Assembly: GCA_003854995.1 (NCBI GenBank)
Contig: RQOI01000025.1
Location: 1-6,341 of the forward strand
Source: Candidatus Zhuqueibacterota bacterium
GTDB lineage: Bacteria; Zhuqueibacterota; Zhuqueibacteria; Residuimicrobiales; Krinioviventaceae
Length of the DNA: 6,341 nt
Direction: 5' to 3'
Position numbers and translations under genes: made by a program. The notes beneath the pieces are model-generated. The model was not told the origin of the DNA. It saw nothing but the letters and a program-made list of their open reading frames with translations, and ran no database searches. Below, piece by piece: positions 6,102-6,341 of the stretch (position 1 is its first letter; every line of letters starts with the position of its first letter).

Positions 6102-6341
6102 CTACTCGATGATGACCGCTGTGCCATAGGCCAGGATCTCCGCTGCAGCGTGCATCACCTCGCTCGTGCTGAAACGCACATCGACGACCGCGTTGGCGCC
6201 GATGGCCTCAGCCTCGGCTATCATGCGATCGAGCGCCTGTTCGCGCGACTCGGCCATCAATTTGGTATATTCCTCAATTTCGCCGCCGACGAGCTGCTTC
6301 AAACCGGCCATGATATCCCTGCCAATGGCGCGCGCTCGAAT
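6102..6341 (-). CDS. YbjQ/UPF0145-family protein (heavy-metal-binding-like domain), 5' end outside window
   Basis: The frame stays open to the right edge, so the gene is cut by the window and the internal ATG at 6311 is not the start. The ten codons before it read IRARAIGRDI, which continues straight into MAGLKQLVGGEIEEYTKL, a block typical of the YbjQ/UPF0145 (DUF74) family. Further signature stretches are ALDRMIAEAEAIGANAVVDVRF and the C-terminal AEILAYGTAVIIE. Seventy-nine residues are visible; family members are usually a little over 100, so about 25-30 N-terminal residues are missing. Known members form small oligomeric, likely pentameric, assemblies and are often labelled heavy-metal-binding, but no conserved metal ligand set is evident here and the function is not established. 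It is the first visible gene of the minus-strand cluster, followed after 28 nt by the PH-like membrane protein. Confidence 0.93.
   Translation of the reverse strand: MRARAIGRDIMAGLKQLVGGEIEEYTKLMAESREQALDRMIAEAEAIGANAVVDVRFSTSEVMHAAAEILAYGTAVIIE

Noticed and set aside
5564..6127. Longer 187-residue version of the PH-like protein
   Set aside because: It would overlap the YbjQ-like gene's end and add a low-complexity leader; the ATG at 6073 has a good ribosome site.
6102..6311. YbjQ-like gene starting at the ATG at 6311
   Set aside because: The codons upstream continue a conserved family block in frame to the window edge, so the true start lies outside.

Overview
The window comes from a bacterium of moderate GC content. 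It most likely has two membranes, because it carries four MacB/FtsX-type ABC permeases of the class that builds cell-envelope exporters. The coding style (tandem permease pairs, short AT-richer intergenic stretches carrying simple repeats, mixed use of Shine-Dalgarno sites) would fit an uncultured member of the FCB group or a similar environmental lineage. No marker gene here fixes the taxonomy, so that placement is a weak inference.

Layout of the plus strand, 16-5220: four permease genes lie head to tail. They are of two kinds, A and B, in the order A1-B1-A2-B2. A1 and A2 are both 412 residues, align without a gap and share about 57% of residues by hand count. B1 (415) and B2 (414) share about 63% with one single-residue gap. 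A and B are related to each other more distantly. The simplest history is an old A/B split giving a two-subunit permease, followed by a later tandem duplication of the whole A-B pair and considerable divergence. No ATP-binding subunit, periplasmic adaptor or outer-membrane partner is inside the window. The ATPase must be encoded elsewhere, possibly just upstream, where a TAG at 4-6 could end a preceding gene.

Minus strand, 5346-6341: a convergent cluster of three small genes, read from the right edge inward. It holds a YbjQ/UPF0145-family protein (5' end cut by the window), a membrane protein with two helices and a bacterial PH-like domain, and a 70-residue zinc ribbon protein. They are tightly packed (28 and 5 nt gaps) and look like one operon, though their joint function is unknown.

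Intergenic DNA: three of the four gaps from 1255 to 5345 carry a different simple repeat. These are an imperfect CACAAAG-type inverted repeat (1269-1332), a 7-bp AATGATG tandem array (2612-2650) and a perfect 22-bp-arm inverted repeat (5274-5326). The fourth gap (A2-B2) is only 34 nt and has none. No stretch over 300 bases lacks a gene. I saw no tRNA, rRNA, CRISPR array, transposase or convincing promoter.
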